Notes: generated by a model from the letters alone, not told the origin. A stretch of 64,000 bases of DNA from Curtobacterium sp. VKM Ac-2922 (GCF_022815645.1 NZ_JALGRO010000012.1:1-64000); one strand, 5' to 3'; shown: positions 18,367-30,472, numbered from the stretch's first letter. Made by a program: numbers and translations.

Positions 18367-18933
18367 TCAGGACTGGGCGAAGAAGGACGCCTCGATGTCG
18401 GACTCTACCTCGGGCGCCTCACCGCTGACTGCGACGTGGGCGGGAGAGAGCAGGAAGACCTTGTTCGTGACGCGCTCGATCTTGCCGTAGAGCCCGAGCG
18501 ACAGGCCGCTGGCGAAGTCGATCATCCGGCGGGCGTCCGACTCGGTCATCTGCGAGAGGTTGATGATGACGGGGATGCCGTCGCGGAAGCTCTCGGCGAT
18601 GGACTGGGCGTCCTTGTACTCGCGCGGGTGGACGGTGAGGATCTCGTTCATTTCCTGGACCGGGGTCGCCTTCTGTGCGGTCGTGTGCGAGCGGCGGAGC
18701 GGGGTGACCTGCGCGCCGCGCTGGTGCTGGGTGTGCGGGGCCTTCGACTCGACGGGGGCCGCTGCCGGTGCTGCCGCGGGGGCTGCTGCCGCCGGGGCCT
18801 CGTGGTGCGTCGCCGCGGGTGCCGAGGCCTGCTGCGCGCGCTGCTGGTGCTGCGTCGGCTGCTCGTCCTCGTACTCGAGTTCCTCGTCGGCGAGGCCGAG
18901 GTAGACCATCGTCTTCTTCAACGGACCGGCCAT
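18367..18933 (-). CDS. sepF: Cell division protein SepF
   Basis: A 188-residue FtsZ-binding membrane anchor. The N-terminal [14 protein letters not shown] amphipathic helix, a low-complexity Ala/Gln/His linker (about 25-75) and the C-terminal SepF domain (about 90-175, with VIINLSQM and a conserved Gly-rich end) are all visible. In actinobacteria lacking FtsA it tethers the Z-ring to the membrane. The ATG at 18933 is chosen because GGAGGAACC precedes it; the frame stays open further upstream but is not conserved-looking. Confidence 0.95.
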   Translation of the reverse strand: MAGPLKKTMVYLGLADEELEYEDEQPTQHQQRAQQASAPAATHHEAPAAAAPAAAPAAAPVESKAPHTQHQRGAQVTPLRRSHTTAQKATPVQEMNEILTVHPREYKDAQSIAESFRDGIPVIINLSQMTESDARRMIDFASGLSLGLYGKIERVTNKVFLLSPAHVAVSGEAPEVESDIEASFFAQS

Positions 18934-18994
18934 GGTTCCTCCAGGGGTGTGCGTGCACGTCGTGCCCCGCTGCTCGGGATGTACTGTGTCGAGG

Positions 18995-19720
18995 CTAGGG
19001 TGCGGGCGGCCGGTTTCCCGTGATTGCCGTCCCGATCCGCAGGTGTGTCGCACCTTCGGCGATGGCTTCGGCGTAGTCGCCGCTCATGCCGGCCGAGATG
19101 TCGGTCGCACCGGGCTCGAGCAGTCGGACACGGTCGGAGATGCCGCGCAGCCGGGCGAACGCCGGACGCGGGTCCTGGTCGAGCGGCGCGACCGCCATCA
19201 CACCGCGCAGACGGATGGTCCCCGTGGCCAGGACACGCTCGGCCATCGCGTCGACGGCGTCCGGCTGCACGCCGCCCCGGCCGGGGTCGTCGGTCAGGTT
19301 GACCTGGACGAACCCGTCGATCACGGGTGGTGCCGGCTCGGCCTCGGTCGGCGCGAAGGCGTCGACCACCGAGTCACGGTCGAGCGACTGCACGACGTGG
19401 GCGTAGCGGCGCGCCTGGCGGGCCTTCTTCGACTGCAGCTGTCCGACGAAGTGCCACGTCAGACCCAGGTCGGCGAGTTCAGCGGCCTTGGCCTGGGCCT
19501 CCTGGTGGCGGTTCTCCCCCACGTCGGTGACGCCCAGCGCGGCCAGCTGGCGCACGAGCGACGCCGGGTGGTACTTGGTCACGACGACCAGCGTGAGCTC
19601 GTCGGCGGACCGCCCTGCGGCCTGCGCCGCGTCGGCGATGCCCTGTCTGACGGACGCGAGCCGAGCCTCCAGTCCGGTGTCGGACGGGAGGCTCGGCTCA
19701 CGCTGGTCGGCGTCGCTCAC
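18995..19720 (-). CDS. YggS-type PLP-binding protein
   Basis: A 241-residue alanine-racemase-fold type III PLP protein (YggS/PLPBP family) that buffers pyridoxal phosphate and affects amino-acid homeostasis. The PLP lysine is in [11 protein letters not shown] (about 44-54), and the [17 protein letters not shown] motif near the C-terminus contacts the phosphate. It starts 13 nt after ftsZ. The pgeF/yfiH gene that often lies between ftsZ and yggS in actinobacteria is absent. Confidence 0.93.
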   Translation of the reverse strand: MSDADQREPSLPSDTGLEARLASVRQGIADAAQAAGRSADELTLVVVTKYHPASLVRQLAALGVTDVGENRHQEAQAKAAELADLGLTWHFVGQLQSKKARQARRYAHVVQSLDRDSVVDAFAPTEAEPAPPVIDGFVQVNLTDDPGRGGVQPDAVDAMAERVLATGTIRLRGVMAVAPLDQDPRPAFARLRGISDRVRLLEPGATDISAGMSGDYAEAIAEGATHLRIGTAITGNRPPAP

Positions 19721-19733
19721 GCGCGCGGACGGG

Positions 19734-20897
19734 TCACTTCAGGAAGTCGGGGACGTCGAGCTCGTCGTCGTCACCGTCGAAGGCCGGGTCGGCGGCACGC
19801 TGCGTCGGCGGCTCGTGCTCGGACGACGCCCACGACGGGCTGGCGTTGGTCGAGTCCTCGATGGCGTGCGAACCGCCGCCTACGGGTGCCGTGGCGTTCG
19901 ACTCGGGGTCGACCCAGCTGGCGCGACGTTCCTTGACCTGCGACGAGGGCTCGCCACCGTCGAAGCCGGCGGCGATGACGGTCACGCGGACCTCGTCGCC
20001 GAGGGTGTCGTCGATGACCGCACCGAAGATGATGTTCGCCTCGGGGTGGACGGCTTCCTGCACCAGGCGCGCAGCGTCGTTGATCTCGAAGATGCCGAGG
20101 TTCGAGCCACCCTGGATCGAGAGCAGCACGCCGTGCGCACCGTCGATCGAGGCCTCGAGCAGCGGTGACGCGACGGCGAGCTCGGCGGCCTTGATGGCGC
20201 GGTCGGCGCCCCGCGAGGACCCGATGCCCATCAGCGCGGAACCCGCACCCTGCATGACGCTCTTGACGTCGGCGAAGTCGAGGTTGATCAGACCCGGGGT
20301 CGTGATCAGGTCGGTGATGCCCTGCACACCGGCGAGCAGCACCTGGTCCGCGGTCGCGAAGGCCTCGACCATCGAGATGCCGCGGTCGGAGATCTCGAGC
20401 AGCCGGTCGTTCGGCACGACGATGAGCGTGTCGACCTCGTCCTTGAGCCCGGCGACACCGTTCTCGGCCTGCGACTGACGACGCTTGCCCTCGAAGCTGA
20501 ACGGCTTCGTGACGACGCCGATGGTGAGCGCGCCGATCGACTTCGCGATGCGGGCGACCACGGGAGCACCACCCGTGCCGGTCCCACCGCCCTCACCGGC
20601 GGTGACGAAGACCATGTCCGCTCCGGCGAGGGCCTCTTCGATCTCCTCGGCGTGGTCCTCGGCGGCACGACGGCCGACCTCGGGGTCCGCGCCGGCACCG
20701 AGGCCGCGGGTGATCTCGCGGCCGACGTCGAGCTTGACGTCGGCGTCGCTGAGCAGCAGCGCCTGGGCATCGGTGTTGATCGCGATGAACTCGACCCCAC
20801 GGAGGCCCAGCTCGATCATGCGGTTGACGGCGTTGACGCCGCCGCCGCCGACACCGACGACCTTGATCACGGCGAGGTAGTTGTGGTTCGTGGTCAC
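19734..20897 (-). CDS. ftsZ: Cell division protein FtsZ
   Basis: A 387-residue tubulin-like GTPase that forms the Z-ring. The GTP-binding signature GGGTGTGG is at 103-110, the T7-loop residues NLDFAD are present, and the C-terminal partner-binding peptide [10 protein letters not shown] ends the protein. GTG at 20897 is the start: GGAGG lies 10 nt upstream and the protein begins as expected ([13 protein letters not shown]). A 340-bp gap separates it from ftsQ, so ftsZ likely has its own promoter. Confidence 0.98.
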   Translation of the reverse strand: MTTNHNYLAVIKVVGVGGGGVNAVNRMIELGLRGVEFIAINTDAQALLLSDADVKLDVGREITRGLGAGADPEVGRRAAEDHAEEIEEALAGADMVFVTAGEGGGTGTGGAPVVARIAKSIGALTIGVVTKPFSFEGKRRQSQAENGVAGLKDEVDTLIVVPNDRLLEISDRGISMVEAFATADQVLLAGVQGITDLITTPGLINLDFADVKSVMQGAGSALMGIGSSRGADRAIKAAELAVASPLLEASIDGAHGVLLSIQGGSNLGIFEINDAARLVQEAVHPEANIIFGAVIDDTLGDEVRVTVIAAGFDGGEPSSQVKERRASWVDPESNATAPVGGGSHAIEDSTNASPSWASSEHEPPTQRAADPAFDGDDDELDVPDFLK

Positions 20898-21110
20898 GTG
20901 AGTCCGGCCTCCGTTTGAACCCTCAACCTTTACTTGAAGTTCAGGGTCTTTGCTGCTAGGTGTGGTGCTTGCGACGACGCTACGGGGGCGCTCGCCACGG
21001 TGTCGTCCCGCCACGCCGCGTGTCGGCGATGTGGTCCCGCAATTCTGTCCGCTCGTGCCGCCAGGCGCGAGCCGGCCGCGCTCGGCGGCGACCGGCCGCG
21101 CCGACCGGCC

Positions 21111-21186
21111 GCGCCGAGTCTCGGCCCCGCGGACAGTTCGCGGCGTCCGGAGCGCACGATCTGTCCGCAGCGGCGAGACTCGGCGC
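21111..21186. repeat. 76-bp concentric palindromic element, copy 1
   Basis: Outer inverted arms GCGCCGAGTCTCGGC (21111-21125) and its near-complement (21172-21186). Inner arms GCGGACAG (21129-21136) and CTGTCCGC (21161-21168). Both pairs share the centre 21148.5. A second copy of identical length is at 38262-38337. Confidence 0.8.
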
Positions 21187-21202
21187 GCGGACGCGACGGG
21201 TG

Positions 21203-21234
21203 GCAGGCGTGCAGGCACGCAGGCACGCAGGCGG
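21203..21234. repeat. 8-bp tandem repeat before ftsQ stop
   Basis: Four units of GCAGGC followed by GT, AC, AC and GG, ending just beyond the ftsQ stop codon at 21238. Confidence 0.7.
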
Positions 21235-21237
21235 GCG

Positions 21238-22482
21238 TCAGGACTGGTTGCGGATGATGCCGTTGTCCGGTGCAGACACGTCGTACTCCACCGCCGTGCC
21301 GGGGTCGCGGCTGGCGTGGTCCTTGACCAGGGCGTCGAGCAGCGCGGCCTTGGCGTCCGAGTCGTCGGGACTCCCCCACACCACGCGTGAGCCGTCCTGC
21401 ATGGTCAGGGTGACGTCGTCGGCGGTCGAGGCCGCCACACCGGCCACCTGGGCGCGCACGGTCGACGGCAGCGCGAGCACGACCTCGGTCATCGTGCGGA
21501 ACACGCTTGACCCGAGCTTCGCGCGACCGATGTCCGCGACGGGCATCGACTCAGGCTGCTTCGGCGACGACTGCACGACGATCCCCGCGGGGTCGACGAG
21601 CTGGAACGCATCACCGCTCTTGACGGCGACGACCGGGGTCCGCTCGGTCACGGTCACCACGAGCGTGTGCGGCGGTTCCTCTTCGGTGACGTAGCTCTCG
21701 ATGAGCGGGAACCCGGCGATGTCCCGCTTGATCGCGCCGAAGTCGAGCCGGGCGAGCGGGGTCCCGATCTGGCCGGACAGCGCCTGGCGCAGCTGCGTGT
21801 CGTCGACGCGGCTGGTCCCCTTGATCTCGATCGTGCGGAGGGCCATCAGGGGCGAGAACACGGCGACCAGGATCGACACGCCCAGCACGAGCACGACGCT
21901 GGCGGCGGTGATGCCGATCGCTCGGCGGTGCCGCGAGCGCCGGGTGAACCGTCGGACCTCGGCGCGCTCGAGCAGCCGTCGCCGCTTGCGGGCGGCCCGC
22001 GCCTCGCGGGCGGTCTCCGCCGCGCGGACCTTCGTGCCGATGGGCGCGTCCGGCACGTCGGCTGCGTCCGCGTGCTCGGGACTGGAGGCCCGGTGCAGGT
22101 CGATCACGTCGGTCACGCCGGCGACGTGGTCACCCTCGTCCGCCGTCGCACGCTCGGACCCCGTCGCACGCTCAGAGCCTGTCGCGTGGTCGGACCCCGT
22201 CGCACCCCCGGATGCACGTCGCGCCCCGTCCTGCGCGGGCGCGACGTCCGCGACGGGGTGCGACGCTCGCAGGCCGGAGGTGGTGGGGGCGTCCGAGGCG
22301 ACCGTCTCGTCGGCCGCAGCCGGCGTGTCGGTGTCGGGCCGGGCCTCCTGGGCGTGGCCCGCACCGCGACGGACGGACAGCCGCGGCATGCGCGGGACCC
22401 GACGCTCACGCGGCGCGCGCTCGCTCGCTGCCGACGCGTCCGGGGCCGCCGGACGGTCGTCGAAGCCCTCGGGACGCTTCAC
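21238..22482 (-). CDS. ftsQ: Cell division protein FtsQ
   Basis: A 414-residue bitopic divisome protein. A long charged cytoplasmic N-terminus (about 1-190) has short tandem repeats ([14 protein letters not shown]), then a membrane helix (about 192-212), an extracytoplasmic POTRA domain starting near [14 protein letters not shown], and the FtsQ beta domain. Its GTG start overlaps the murC stop by 4 nt. The cytoplasmic part is unusually long compared with proteobacterial FtsQ but long tails are common in actinobacteria. Confidence 0.95.
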   Translation of the reverse strand: MKRPEGFDDRPAAPDASAASERAPRERRVPRMPRLSVRRGAGHAQEARPDTDTPAAADETVASDAPTTSGLRASHPVADVAPAQDGARRASGGATGSDHATGSERATGSERATADEGDHVAGVTDVIDLHRASSPEHADAADVPDAPIGTKVRAAETAREARAARKRRRLLERAEVRRFTRRSRHRRAIGITAASVVLVLGVSILVAVFSPLMALRTIEIKGTSRVDDTQLRQALSGQIGTPLARLDFGAIKRDIAGFPLIESYVTEEEPPHTLVVTVTERTPVVAVKSGDAFQLVDPAGIVVQSSPKQPESMPVADIGRAKLGSSVFRTMTEVVLALPSTVRAQVAGVAASTADDVTLTMQDGSRVVWGSPDDSDAKAALLDALVKDHASRDPGTAVEYDVSAPDNGIIRNQS

Positions 22483-23918
22483 CGGGTGGGTGCTCCCTCG
22501 ACCCGGAGCGTGCTGTCGTCCTGCAGCGCGCTGAGCACCTGCGGGATGATCCGGTACACGTCGCCGCAGCTGAGGGTCATGATGATGTCGCCGTCACGCG
22601 CGACCTCGGCCGCACGGGCCGAGGCGTCGGCCCAGTCGGGCAGGTACTCGACGCGCGACTGGTCGACGAAGCGCTCCTGCACCAGGGCGCCCGTGACACC
22701 GGGGACCGGGTCCTCGCGCGCGCCGTAGACGTCGAGCACGACGGTGTGGTCGGCGAGGTCCTCGTAGACCTTCGCGAAGTCGCCCGCCATCATCTGCGTG
22801 CGCGAGTACAGGTGCGGCTGGTGGATCGCGATGATCCGGCCGTCGCCGACGACGTTCCGCGCGGCCTTGAGCGCGGCCGCGACCTCGGTCGGGTGGTGGG
22901 CGTAGTCGTCGTACACCGACACGCCGCGCTCGACACCGTGCAGCTCGAAGCGCCGCTCGGTACCGCCGAAGGCCTCCAGCCCACGGATCGCGTCCTCGGG
23001 TGCGACGCCCAGGCCGACCAGCACCGCGAAGGCACCGACGGCGTTGATCGCGTTGTGGCGCCCCGGTACCCGCAGGGTCAGGTGGTGCGAGCGCCCGTCC
23101 GCACGGAAGTCGACCTCGACCCCGGCGGACTCGACGATGCGCTCGATGCGGACGTCGGCGTCCGCGGCCTCGCCGAAGGTCAGGATCTCCGGTGCGTCCG
23201 GCCGGGCACGGACGCCCTCGGTGACGCGCTTCGCCCCGGCGTCGTCGCTCGACACGACGACCCGCTCGCTGGCCTTGCCCGCGAACTCGACGAAGGCCTC
23301 GATGAACGCGTCCTCGGTGCCGTAGTGGTCCAGGTGGTCGGCGTCGACGTTGGTGATCAGCGCGACGGCGACGTCGTACAGCAGGAACGAGCCGTCGGAC
23401 TCGTCGGCCTCGACCACGAACAGGTCGCTCGAGCCCGACGCCGAGCTGGTGCCGAGCGACTGGATCACACCGCCGTTGACGAAGCTCGGGTCGAGGCCCA
23501 GCTCGACCATCGCGGTGACGATCATGCCGGTCGACGTGGTCTTGCCGTGCGCACCCGCGACGGCGACCAGGCGGTGCTCGGCGATGAGCGCGGCCAGGGC
23601 CTGGGAGCGGTGCAGCACGGGCAGACCGCGGCGCTGGGCCTCGAGCAGCTCGGGGTTGTCCGGCCACAGGGCGCTCGTGACGACGATCGAGTCCGCGTCG
23701 CCGACGTTCGCGGCGTCGTGCCCGATGTGCACCTGGGCGCCGAGCTCGCGCATGCGGCCGGTGGTGGCGGTCTCGCGGGAGTCACTGCCGGTGACGGTGT
23801 GCCCGGCGGCCAGGAACAGCCGGGCGATGCCACTCATGCCGGAGCCGCCGATGCCGACGAAGTGGACCGTGCCGAGGTCGTCCGGGATCGGCTGGGTCAG
23901 GTCCGGCTTGATGGTCAT
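22479..23918 (-). CDS. murC: UDP-N-acetylmuramate-L-alanine ligase
   Basis: A 479-residue ATP-dependent Mur ligase adding the first stem amino acid (L-Ala). It has the N-terminal [14 protein letters not shown]-binding motif (22-32), P-loop GAHGKTT (122-128), central conserved DHLDHYG and C-terminal [11 protein letters not shown]. The ATG at 23918 overlaps the murG stop by 4 nt and precedes ftsQ with another 4-nt overlap. Confidence 0.97.
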   Translation of the reverse strand: MTIKPDLTQPIPDDLGTVHFVGIGGSGMSGIARLFLAAGHTVTGSDSRETATTGRMRELGAQVHIGHDAANVGDADSIVVTSALWPDNPELLEAQRRGLPVLHRSQALAALIAEHRLVAVAGAHGKTTSTGMIVTAMVELGLDPSFVNGGVIQSLGTSSASGSSDLFVVEADESDGSFLLYDVAVALITNVDADHLDHYGTEDAFIEAFVEFAGKASERVVVSSDDAGAKRVTEGVRARPDAPEILTFGEAADADVRIERIVESAGVEVDFRADGRSHHLTLRVPGRHNAINAVGAFAVLVGLGVAPEDAIRGLEAFGGTERRFELHGVERGVSVYDDYAHHPTEVAAALKAARNVVGDGRIIAIHQPHLYSRTQMMAGDFAKVYEDLADHTVVLDVYGAREDPVPGVTGALVQERFVDQSRVEYLPDWADASARAAEVARDGDIIMTLSCGDVYRIIPQVLSALQDDSTLRVEGAPTR

Positions 23919-25048
23919 GGTCGTTCCTCCGTGGTGCTGCCGGTGCGCTCGGTGCTGCCGGTGCGCTTGCTGGTGGCGGTCCGCGCGGCGTCGAGCGCGA
24001 GCTCGGTCATCCGGTCGGCGCCGTCGCGGTGTCCGACACTGCCGGACCGGACCGCCATGTCCGCGATGCGGGCACGGTCCTGCAGGACGTCCAGCAGGTG
24101 GAACGTCACCCAGTCCTGGTCGAACTCCTGGTCGTCCACGAGCACCGCTCCACCCGCCTGCACGACGTCGCGGGCGTTGTGCCGCTGCTCGCCGTTGCCG
24201 ACAGGGTACGGCACCAGCACGCTCGGCAGCCCGACCGCGGTGAGCTCGCACACCATGCCCGCACCCGAGCGCGAGACGACGAAGTCGGAGGCGGCGTACG
24301 CCAGGTCCATCCGGTCGCAGTACGGCAGCACCGTGTAGCCGTCCAGGTCGCTCGGGCCGATGTCGCTCGCGGCGCCCACCACGTGCAGCACCTGCCAGCC
24401 GGCGCCCACGATGCTGGCGGCCGACCGGTTGACGGTCCGGTTGATGCTCCGGGCACCCGAGGACCCGCCCGTGACCAGCAGGACCGGCCGCGCGGGGTCG
24501 AGCCCGAACTCCGCCAGCCCCTCGGTGCGGCTGGCTCGCCGGTCGAGGCGCTCGACCTCGCGTCGCAGCGGCATGCCGACCACGCGCGCATGGCGCAGGC
24601 GGGTGTTGGAGAACGTGACCCCGACGTGCGTGGTCAGGAACGCGGCCAGCCGGTTCGCCAGACCCGGCTTGGCGTTCTGCTCGTGCACGACGATCGGGGT
24701 GCCGGTGCGCTTGGCGGCGATGTAGGCCGGCGCGGACGCGTAGCCCCCGACACCGAGCACCACGTCGACACCCCGGTCGCGGATGATCGCCTCGGTCTGC
24801 TTGACGGCACGCCAGAACGCCGCGGGGAACCGGAGTGCCGCAGCGTTCGGCTTCCGGGGGAACGGCAGACGCGGGATCGTCAGGAGCTCGTACCCGCGCA
24901 TCGGGACCAGGCGGGACTCGAGCCCCTCGGCCGTGCCGAGCACGATGACCCGGTCGTCGGGCGATCGCTCGGTCAACCGGTCGGCGACCGCGAGCAGGGG
25001 GTTCACGTGCCCGGCGGTGCCGCCGCCGGCGAACAGGTAGGTGTTCAT
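23915..25048 (-). CDS. murG: UDP-GlcNAc:lipid I GlcNAc transferase MurG
   Basis: A 377-residue membrane-associated GT-B glycosyltransferase that turns lipid I into lipid II. It shows the N-terminal glycine loop [10 protein letters not shown] (8-17), [23 protein letters not shown] and the UDP-binding [11 protein letters not shown] region. The C-terminus carries a short tandem [11 protein letters not shown] repeat not needed for the fold. ATGA overlaps on both sides (ftsW upstream, murC downstream). Confidence 0.97.
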   Translation of the reverse strand: MNTYLFAGGGTAGHVNPLLAVADRLTERSPDDRVIVLGTAEGLESRLVPMRGYELLTIPRLPFPRKPNAAALRFPAAFWRAVKQTEAIIRDRGVDVVLGVGGYASAPAYIAAKRTGTPIVVHEQNAKPGLANRLAAFLTTHVGVTFSNTRLRHARVVGMPLRREVERLDRRASRTEGLAEFGLDPARPVLLVTGGSSGARSINRTVNRSAASIVGAGWQVLHVVGAASDIGPSDLDGYTVLPYCDRMDLAYAASDFVVSRSGAGMVCELTAVGLPSVLVPYPVGNGEQRHNARDVVQAGGAVLVDDQEFDQDWVTFHLLDVLQDRARIADMAVRSGSVGHRDGADRMTELALDAARTATSKRTGSTERTGSTTEERP

Positions 25049-26361
25049 CGGAGTCGCCCGTCGACGAGCGGCCCGCGGTGCGCGTCGGGAAGGCGCCGCG
25101 CGGTCCCGCCGGCCGCCAGCGTGTGTCGGCTCGGCAGGTCGCGGGCGAAGGACAGCACGACGCCGATGGCCACCAGGGTCATGATGAGCGCCGAACCACC
25201 GGCCGAGATGAGTGGGAGCGGCACGCCGAGCACGGGCAGCAGGCCCAGGACGACGCCGATGTTGACGAGCGCCTGGCCGATGATCCAGGCGAGCACACCA
25301 CCGGTGACCGTCCGGACGAACGGGTCGTCGGAGAGCCGGATGATGCGGACCATGCTGACGGCGAGCACGACGAAGAGCGCCAGGACGACGACCGCGCCGA
25401 TCAGGCCGAGCTCTTCACCGATGATCGCGAAGATGTAGTCGTTGTCCGCCTCGGGCAGCCAGGACCACTTCGCCTTGGAGTTGCCGAGGCCGACGCCGAA
25501 CACGCCACCGGAGGCCAGCGCCCACATGCCGTGGACGGGCTGCCAGCACAGGTCCTGGTACTGGCTGGTGTCCGTGCAGCCCGACAGCCACGCGCTGATG
25601 CGGGACGACCGCGAACTCGACGCCATGGTGATGAACGGCAGGAGCACGAGGATCGCGCCGACGCCGATGCCGAGGTGCCGCAGCCGGACCCCGCCGACGA
25701 ACATCGCGCCGAAGACCAGGATCATCATGACCATCGCGGTCCCCTGGTCACCGCCGAACAGGACCAGGCCGATCGACCCGGCGGTGACCAGGCCGATGGG
25801 CGGCAGGATCTGCTTCCACTGGTCGAGCTTGTTGCGCTTCTGGTAGATGATCGTGCCGATGCCGAGCACCAGCGCGAGCTTGAGGATCTCGGACGGCTGC
25901 GCGGTGAAGCCGCCGAGCTTGATCCAGTTCCGGTTGCCCTGGATCGAGTAGCCGAGCGGCGTCAGGACGACCGCGGCCTGCACGATCAGGCCGAGCACGA
26001 TCACCCAGCGCGAGTACTTGCGCCAGACCCCGGTCGGGATGCGGCTCGCGACGAGCATCAGGGGCACGCCGATGATCGCGTACAGCCCCTGCCGGGTGAA
26101 GGCGCCGAAGAAGTCGTGGGTCTTGGCGTACTGCTCGACGCTCGAGGACGACAGCACCATGACGACGCCGAACACCACCAGGAACAGGGTGACGCCGAGG
26201 ATCGAGTAGAACGTGCTCGACTCGGCGACGAAGACGTTCTTCACCGCGACGACGGCGCCGTTCGGCCGCCGACCGCCGGCGCGCTGCGGGGTCGTGGTCG
26301 TGGTCGTCGAGCCGGTCGTGCGCGGGCTACGCGTCCCCGCCGGGATGTCCGGTGTCGCCAT
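25045..26361 (-). CDS. ftsW: Division-specific glycosyltransferase FtsW (SEDS)
   Basis: A 438-residue multi-pass SEDS protein that polymerises lipid II in the septum together with the transpeptidase FtsI. About ten membrane helices follow a Thr-rich cytoplasmic N-terminus. Family blocks include [23 protein letters not shown] and the C-terminal [15 protein letters not shown]. The ATG at 26361 has GGGAGGAAA 5 nt upstream and overlaps the murD end by 35 nt. Confidence 0.96.
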   Translation of the reverse strand: MATPDIPAGTRSPRTTGSTTTTTTPQRAGGRRPNGAVVAVKNVFVAESSTFYSILGVTLFLVVFGVVMVLSSSSVEQYAKTHDFFGAFTRQGLYAIIGVPLMLVASRIPTGVWRKYSRWVIVLGLIVQAAVVLTPLGYSIQGNRNWIKLGGFTAQPSEILKLALVLGIGTIIYQKRNKLDQWKQILPPIGLVTAGSIGLVLFGGDQGTAMVMMILVFGAMFVGGVRLRHLGIGVGAILVLLPFITMASSSRSSRISAWLSGCTDTSQYQDLCWQPVHGMWALASGGVFGVGLGNSKAKWSWLPEADNDYIFAIIGEELGLIGAVVVLALFVVLAVSMVRIIRLSDDPFVRTVTGGVLAWIIGQALVNIGVVLGLLPVLGVPLPLISAGGSALIMTLVAIGVVLSFARDLPSRHTLAAGGTARRLPDAHRGPLVDGRLR

Positions 26362-27907
26362 CGGTGTTTCCTCCCAGGTGATCGTGGACCGCCGCAGCGA
26401 ATCGCTCGCCCCGGTCCGCGTACGAGACGAACTGGTCGAACGACGCAGCCGCCGGGGCGAGGAGGACCGTGTCGCCCGGTCTCGCGACCGATGCGGCATG
26501 TCGGACCGCCTCGGGCATGACCTGATCAGTGTCCGGTGCTTCGACCTGCAGGACCGGCACCGCGGGCGCGTGTCGCGCGAATGCCTCGAGCACGGGTCCC
26601 CGATCGGCGCCGATCACGACGACACCACGCGCGGTCGGACCGAAGCGCGCGACGAGCCCGTCGATGTCCACGCCCTTGAACTGCCCGCCGAGGATCCACA
26701 CGACGGTCTCGAACGACGACAACGAGGCGGTGGCGGCGTGCGGGTTCGTGGCCTTGGAGTCGTCGACCCAGGCGATGCCGTCCGGGCCGGTGGCGACGAG
26801 CTCGGTGCGGTGGTGGTCGGCGCGGAAGGCCTGCACGGCGCGCTGGATCGAACTCGGGCGGACGGCACCGGCCCGGGCCAGCGCCGCGGCGGCGAGCACG
26901 TTCATCGTCATGTGCGGGCTGGCCAGACCGGCCTGCACCAGGTCGGCGTGGGTGGCGAGTTCGAGCGCGCTGTTCCGCCGGTCCTCGGTGAAGGCCCGGT
27001 CGCACAGCACGTCGTCCACGATGCCGACCTCGCTCGGGCCCGGGATGCCCGGTGTGAACCCGACGGCCCGGCAGCCCTCGACCACGTCGGCGTCCTCGAC
27101 CATGCGCCGGGTCGCCTCGTCCGTGACGTTGTAGACGCACGCCAGCACGGTGCGCTCGTAGACCTTCGCCTTGGCGGCGCGGTAGGCGTCGGCGGACCCG
27201 TGCCACTCCAGGTGGTCGTCGGCGATGTTCAGGCAGGTCGACGCGAGCGGCAGGACCGCGCCGTCGCCGGCGTCGGCCATGTAGTGCAGCTGGTGGCTGG
27301 ACAGCTCGACGACCAGCACGTCGAACCCGTCCGGGTCGCGCACGACGTCGAGCACCGGCACGCCGATGTTGCCGCACGCGACGGCGCGCAGCCCCTCGGC
27401 TTTAAACATGGCGGTGGTGAGCTGGGTGGTCGTGGTCTTGCCGTTGGTGCCCGTGATGGTCACCCACGGCGCGGCGACCGGCCCGCGCACGACCTTGTCG
27501 CGGACGCGCCAGGCGAGCTCGATGTCGCCCCAGACGGTGCTGTTGGCGACGGACCACTGCACGCTCGCGTTGTGCGGGGGCAGCCCGGGCGACACCACGA
27601 CGACGTCGGGAGCCTGGTCGACCAGCGCTGCGGGCACGACGTCGAGCGAGGTCTGCACGAACCGTGCACCGATCACGTCGAGCAGCTCGACGCTGTCCGC
27701 CGGTGCGTCCGTCGAGTAGACCGTCACCGTGCTGCCCAGCTCGACCAGGGTGTCGGCGACCGAGAACCCGGTCGCACCGAGACCGAGCACCGCCACGTCG
27801 AGGCCCTTCCAGCCCTCGGCGTACCAGCTGTCGAGTCCCTGCAGCCGCTCCGAGGAGCCGTGGTCAACCAACGCGCGCGATCCATTCGAGGTAGAAGAGG
27901 CCGACAC
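26327..27907 (-). CDS. murD: UDP-MurNAc-L-Ala-D-Glu ligase
   Basis: A 526-residue Mur ligase adding D-glutamate. UDP-binding [13 protein letters not shown] (42-54), P-loop TGTNGKTT (152-159), [17 protein letters not shown] and [10 protein letters not shown] are all present. The N-terminus overlaps mraY by 44 nt if the GTG at 27907 is used. No Shine-Dalgarno is evident there, so a somewhat later TTG start is possible. It also overlaps ftsW by 35 nt. Confidence 0.95.
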   Translation of the reverse strand: MSASSTSNGSRALVDHGSSERLQGLDSWYAEGWKGLDVAVLGLGATGFSVADTLVELGSTVTVYSTDAPADSVELLDVIGARFVQTSLDVVPAALVDQAPDVVVVSPGLPPHNASVQWSVANSTVWGDIELAWRVRDKVVRGPVAAPWVTITGTNGKTTTTQLTTAMFKAEGLRAVACGNIGVPVLDVVRDPDGFDVLVVELSSHQLHYMADAGDGAVLPLASTCLNIADDHLEWHGSADAYRAAKAKVYERTVLACVYNVTDEATRRMVEDADVVEGCRAVGFTPGIPGPSEVGIVDDVLCDRAFTEDRRNSALELATHADLVQAGLASPHMTMNVLAAAALARAGAVRPSSIQRAVQAFRADHHRTELVATGPDGIAWVDDSKATNPHAATASLSSFETVVWILGGQFKGVDIDGLVARFGPTARGVVVIGADRGPVLEAFARHAPAVPVLQVEAPDTDQVMPEAVRHAASVARPGDTVLLAPAAASFDQFVSYADRGERFAAAVHDHLGGNTDGDTGHPGGDA

Positions 27908-28967
27908 CCGCGGCGACGCAGAGTCCGGCGATGATCCAGAACCGCACGACGACCGTGACCTCGGCCCAGCCCTTGAGCTCGAAGTGGTGGTGCAGAGGGC
28001 TCATCCGGAAGATCCGCTTGCCGTGGGTGATCTTGAAGTACGCCCGCTGCAGGATGACCGACCCGGTGACGATGAAGAACAGGCCGCCGATCAGGATGAG
28101 CAGGAGCTCGGTGCGGCTGAGGATGGCGAGTCCGGCCAGCGCGCCGCCCAGGCCGAGCGACCCGGTGTCGCCCAGGAAGATCTGTGCGGGCGAGGTGTTG
28201 TACCAGAGGAACCCGATCAGGCCACCGCAGACCGCGGCGGCCACCACGGCCAGGTCGAGCGGGTTCGTCACGGTGTAGCAGGCGTGCTCGGTGCTGGCGT
28301 CGAGCCGGGCACCGCCGCAGATCTGGTTCGACTGCCAGAACCCGATGATGACGTACGAGCCGATCGCCAGGATGCTCGAGCCCGTCGCCAGGCCGTCCAG
28401 ACCGTCGGCGACGTTGACGCCGTTCGACGTGGACACCGTGAGCAGGACGATCCACGCCAGGAACAGGATCGTGCCGATGACCGTGCCGAGCGCCATGAAG
28501 TCGAGCCACGGGATGTCCCGGATGGCGGAGATCATCGTGGACGCGGGCGGCTTGCCGGTCGAGCTCGGGACGACCAGCGCGACGGTCGCGAAGATCACGC
28601 CGACGATGACCTGGCCGAGCACCTTGGCCCAGCCGCCGAGCCCGAGACTGCGCTGCCGTCGGACCTTGAGGAAGTCGTCGACGAAGCCGACGAACCCGAG
28701 CCCGACCATCAGGAACAGCACGAGCATGCCGGACAGCGTCACCGAGTCGCGCCCGGCCAGGTGTCCGACGAAGTAGCCGATCACCGTACCGAGGATCAGG
28801 ACGATGCCACCCATGGTCGCGGTGCCGCGCTTGGTGTGGTGCGACTGCGGACCGTCGTCGCGGATGAACTGTCCCCAGCCCAGACGGTGGAACAGCTTGA
28901 TGAACAGCGGCGTGAGCAGCAGGGTGAACACCAGCGACACGCCGCCGGCGATCAAGAGGGCGATCAT
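27864..28967 (-). CDS. mraY: Phospho-MurNAc-pentapeptide transferase MraY
   Basis: A 367-residue, ten-helix membrane enzyme that links UDP-MurNAc-pentapeptide to undecaprenyl phosphate, giving lipid I. Signature blocks are [12 protein letters not shown] (about 42-53), [19 protein letters not shown] and [12 protein letters not shown]. The ATG at 28967 overlaps the murF stop as ATGA. Confidence 0.97.
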   Translation of the reverse strand: MIALLIAGGVSLVFTLLLTPLFIKLFHRLGWGQFIRDDGPQSHHTKRGTATMGGIVLILGTVIGYFVGHLAGRDSVTLSGMLVLFLMVGLGFVGFVDDFLKVRRQRSLGLGGWAKVLGQVIVGVIFATVALVVPSSTGKPPASTMISAIRDIPWLDFMALGTVIGTILFLAWIVLLTVSTSNGVNVADGLDGLATGSSILAIGSYVIIGFWQSNQICGGARLDASTEHACYTVTNPLDLAVVAAAVCGGLIGFLWYNTSPAQIFLGDTGSLGLGGALAGLAILSRTELLLILIGGLFFIVTGSVILQRAYFKITHGKRIFRMSPLHHHFELKGWAEVTVVVRFWIIAGLCVAAGVGLFYLEWIARVG

Positions 28968-30472
28968 GCGGACACACCTCCGAGGCGGTCGCCCAGGTGA
29001 CGCAGCCCGGCCGACTTCGAGGACTTGACGAGGACGACGTCGCCGGGGCGGACCATCTCCTGCAGGGTGTGGACGGCGTCGTCGACGTCCTCGATGAACA
29101 CGGACTCGCCGTCCCACGATCCCTCGAGGGTGGCGGCCTGGTGGATGGGCATGGCGCCGCGGCCGACGACCACGAGCTGGCCGATGCCGAGCCGGACGAC
29201 GAGTCGACCGATGCGGTCGTGCTCCTCGACCGAGAACTCGCCGAGTTCGGCCATCTCGCCGAGCACGGCGATGGTCCGCTCCCCCGGGCGCACGACCTGC
29301 GCCAGCGTGCGGAGTGCGGCGGCCATCGAGTCCGGCGATGCGTTGTAGGCGTCGTTGATGACCGTGACGCCCTCGGGTCCGTCCTGCAGCAGCTCCATGC
29401 GCCAGCGCTCGGCGCGCGTCATCGACGCGAGCGCCGCGGCGCCGTCGGCCAGCGGGACGCCCCAGCGGTGGGCGACGGCCAGGGCGGCCGTCGCGTTCAT
29501 CGCGTGGTGCTCACCCAGGATGGCGAGGCGGACGTCGACGGTCTCGGGGACCGGCACCGGGCCTCCAGGCAGGCTGCCCTCCGACGTGCCGTCACCGCTC
29601 GGACCGACGGGAGGCGCGGTGAGCGTGAAGCGGGTGCCGTCGCGGTCCGTGGACACACCGGACAGGCGGTAGTCGGCCTGGGCGGACGTGCCGAAGCCGA
29701 CGACGTCGGCCGCGGTCACGGCACGCATCGACGCGACACGGTCGTCGTCGACGTTGAGCAGCGCGGTGGCCGTCGACGGCAGGTCGGTGACCATCTCGGA
29801 CTTGGCGCGCTGGGTCGCCTCGATGCCGCCGAACTCGCCGGCGTGCGCGAGCCCCACCTTGAGGACCACGCCGGTGTCCGGCTCGGCGATGCGGACGAGC
29901 TTGGCGATGTGGCCTGTGCCGCTCGCGCCCATCTCGACCACCAGGTACCGGGTGTCGTGGGTGATGCGGAGCATCGAGATCGGCGCTCCCACGTGGTTGT
30001 TGAACGAGCCCTCGGGTGCGACGGTCTCGCCGTGCGTGGACAGGATCGTGCGCAGCATGTTCTTCGTGCTGGTCTTGCCGTTCGAGCCGGTGATGCCGAC
30101 GACGCGCAGCGGTGCCGGGGTGCCGTCCGTGTCCACGCGGTCGGCACTCGCCGTGCGGACGCGCGCGACGACCTCGTGCGCGAGCGCGGCCAGGGCGGCG
30201 TACCCGTCGGCGACGACGATCTGCGCGGTCGTGGCGTCCGCGGGCAGGTCGACGTGGCGTTCGGTGACGACCAGGGCCGCACCGGCCTGGGCCGCGGCGG
30301 GCACGAAGCGGTGCCCGTCGGTCTCCTCGCCCAGCAGCGCGAAGAACACGCTGCCGGGGCCGACCAGGCGGGAGTCGGTCTCCACCTGGCCGTCGGTGAC
30401 GGTGTCGGGGGCACCACGAAGCAGCTCGCCGTCGATCGCGGCGGCGACCTCGGCGAGGGACAGGGCGATCAT
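28964..30472 (-). CDS. murF: UDP-MurNAc-tripeptide-D-Ala-D-Ala ligase
   Basis: A 502-residue Mur ligase adding D-Ala-D-Ala to complete the pentapeptide. N-terminal [15 protein letters not shown] (32-46), P-loop GSNGKTST (129-136), [13 protein letters not shown] and [11 protein letters not shown] are visible. The ATG at 30472 overlaps the murE stop as ATGA and its end overlaps mraY the same way. Confidence 0.97.
   Translation of the reverse strand: MIALSLAEVAAAIDGELLRGAPDTVTDGQVETDSRLVGPGSVFFALLGEETDGHRFVPAAAQAGAALVVTERHVDLPADATTAQIVVADGYAALAALAHEVVARVRTASADRVDTDGTPAPLRVVGITGSNGKTSTKNMLRTILSTHGETVAPEGSFNNHVGAPISMLRITHDTRYLVVEMGASGTGHIAKLVRIAEPDTGVVLKVGLAHAGEFGGIEATQRAKSEMVTDLPSTATALLNVDDDRVASMRAVTAADVVGFGTSAQADYRLSGVSTDRDGTRFTLTAPPVGPSGDGTSEGSLPGGPVPVPETVDVRLAILGEHHAMNATAALAVAHRWGVPLADGAAALASMTRAERWRMELLQDGPEGVTVINDAYNASPDSMAAALRTLAQVVRPGERTIAVLGEMAELGEFSVEEHDRIGRLVVRLGIGQLVVVGRGAMPIHQAATLEGSWDGESVFIEDVDDAVHTLQEMVRPGDVVLVKSSKSAGLRHLGDRLGGVSA

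Larger units (their letters stand above)
20898..21237. other. Intergenic region ftsQ / ftsZ
   Basis: A 340-bp gap with no credible gene. The 60 bp next to ftsZ are less GC-rich and probably contain its promoter, though no clear hexamers stand out. The middle holds a 76-bp concentric palindrome (21111-21186), and next to ftsQ is an 8-bp tandem repeat (21203-21234). Confidence 0.7.
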
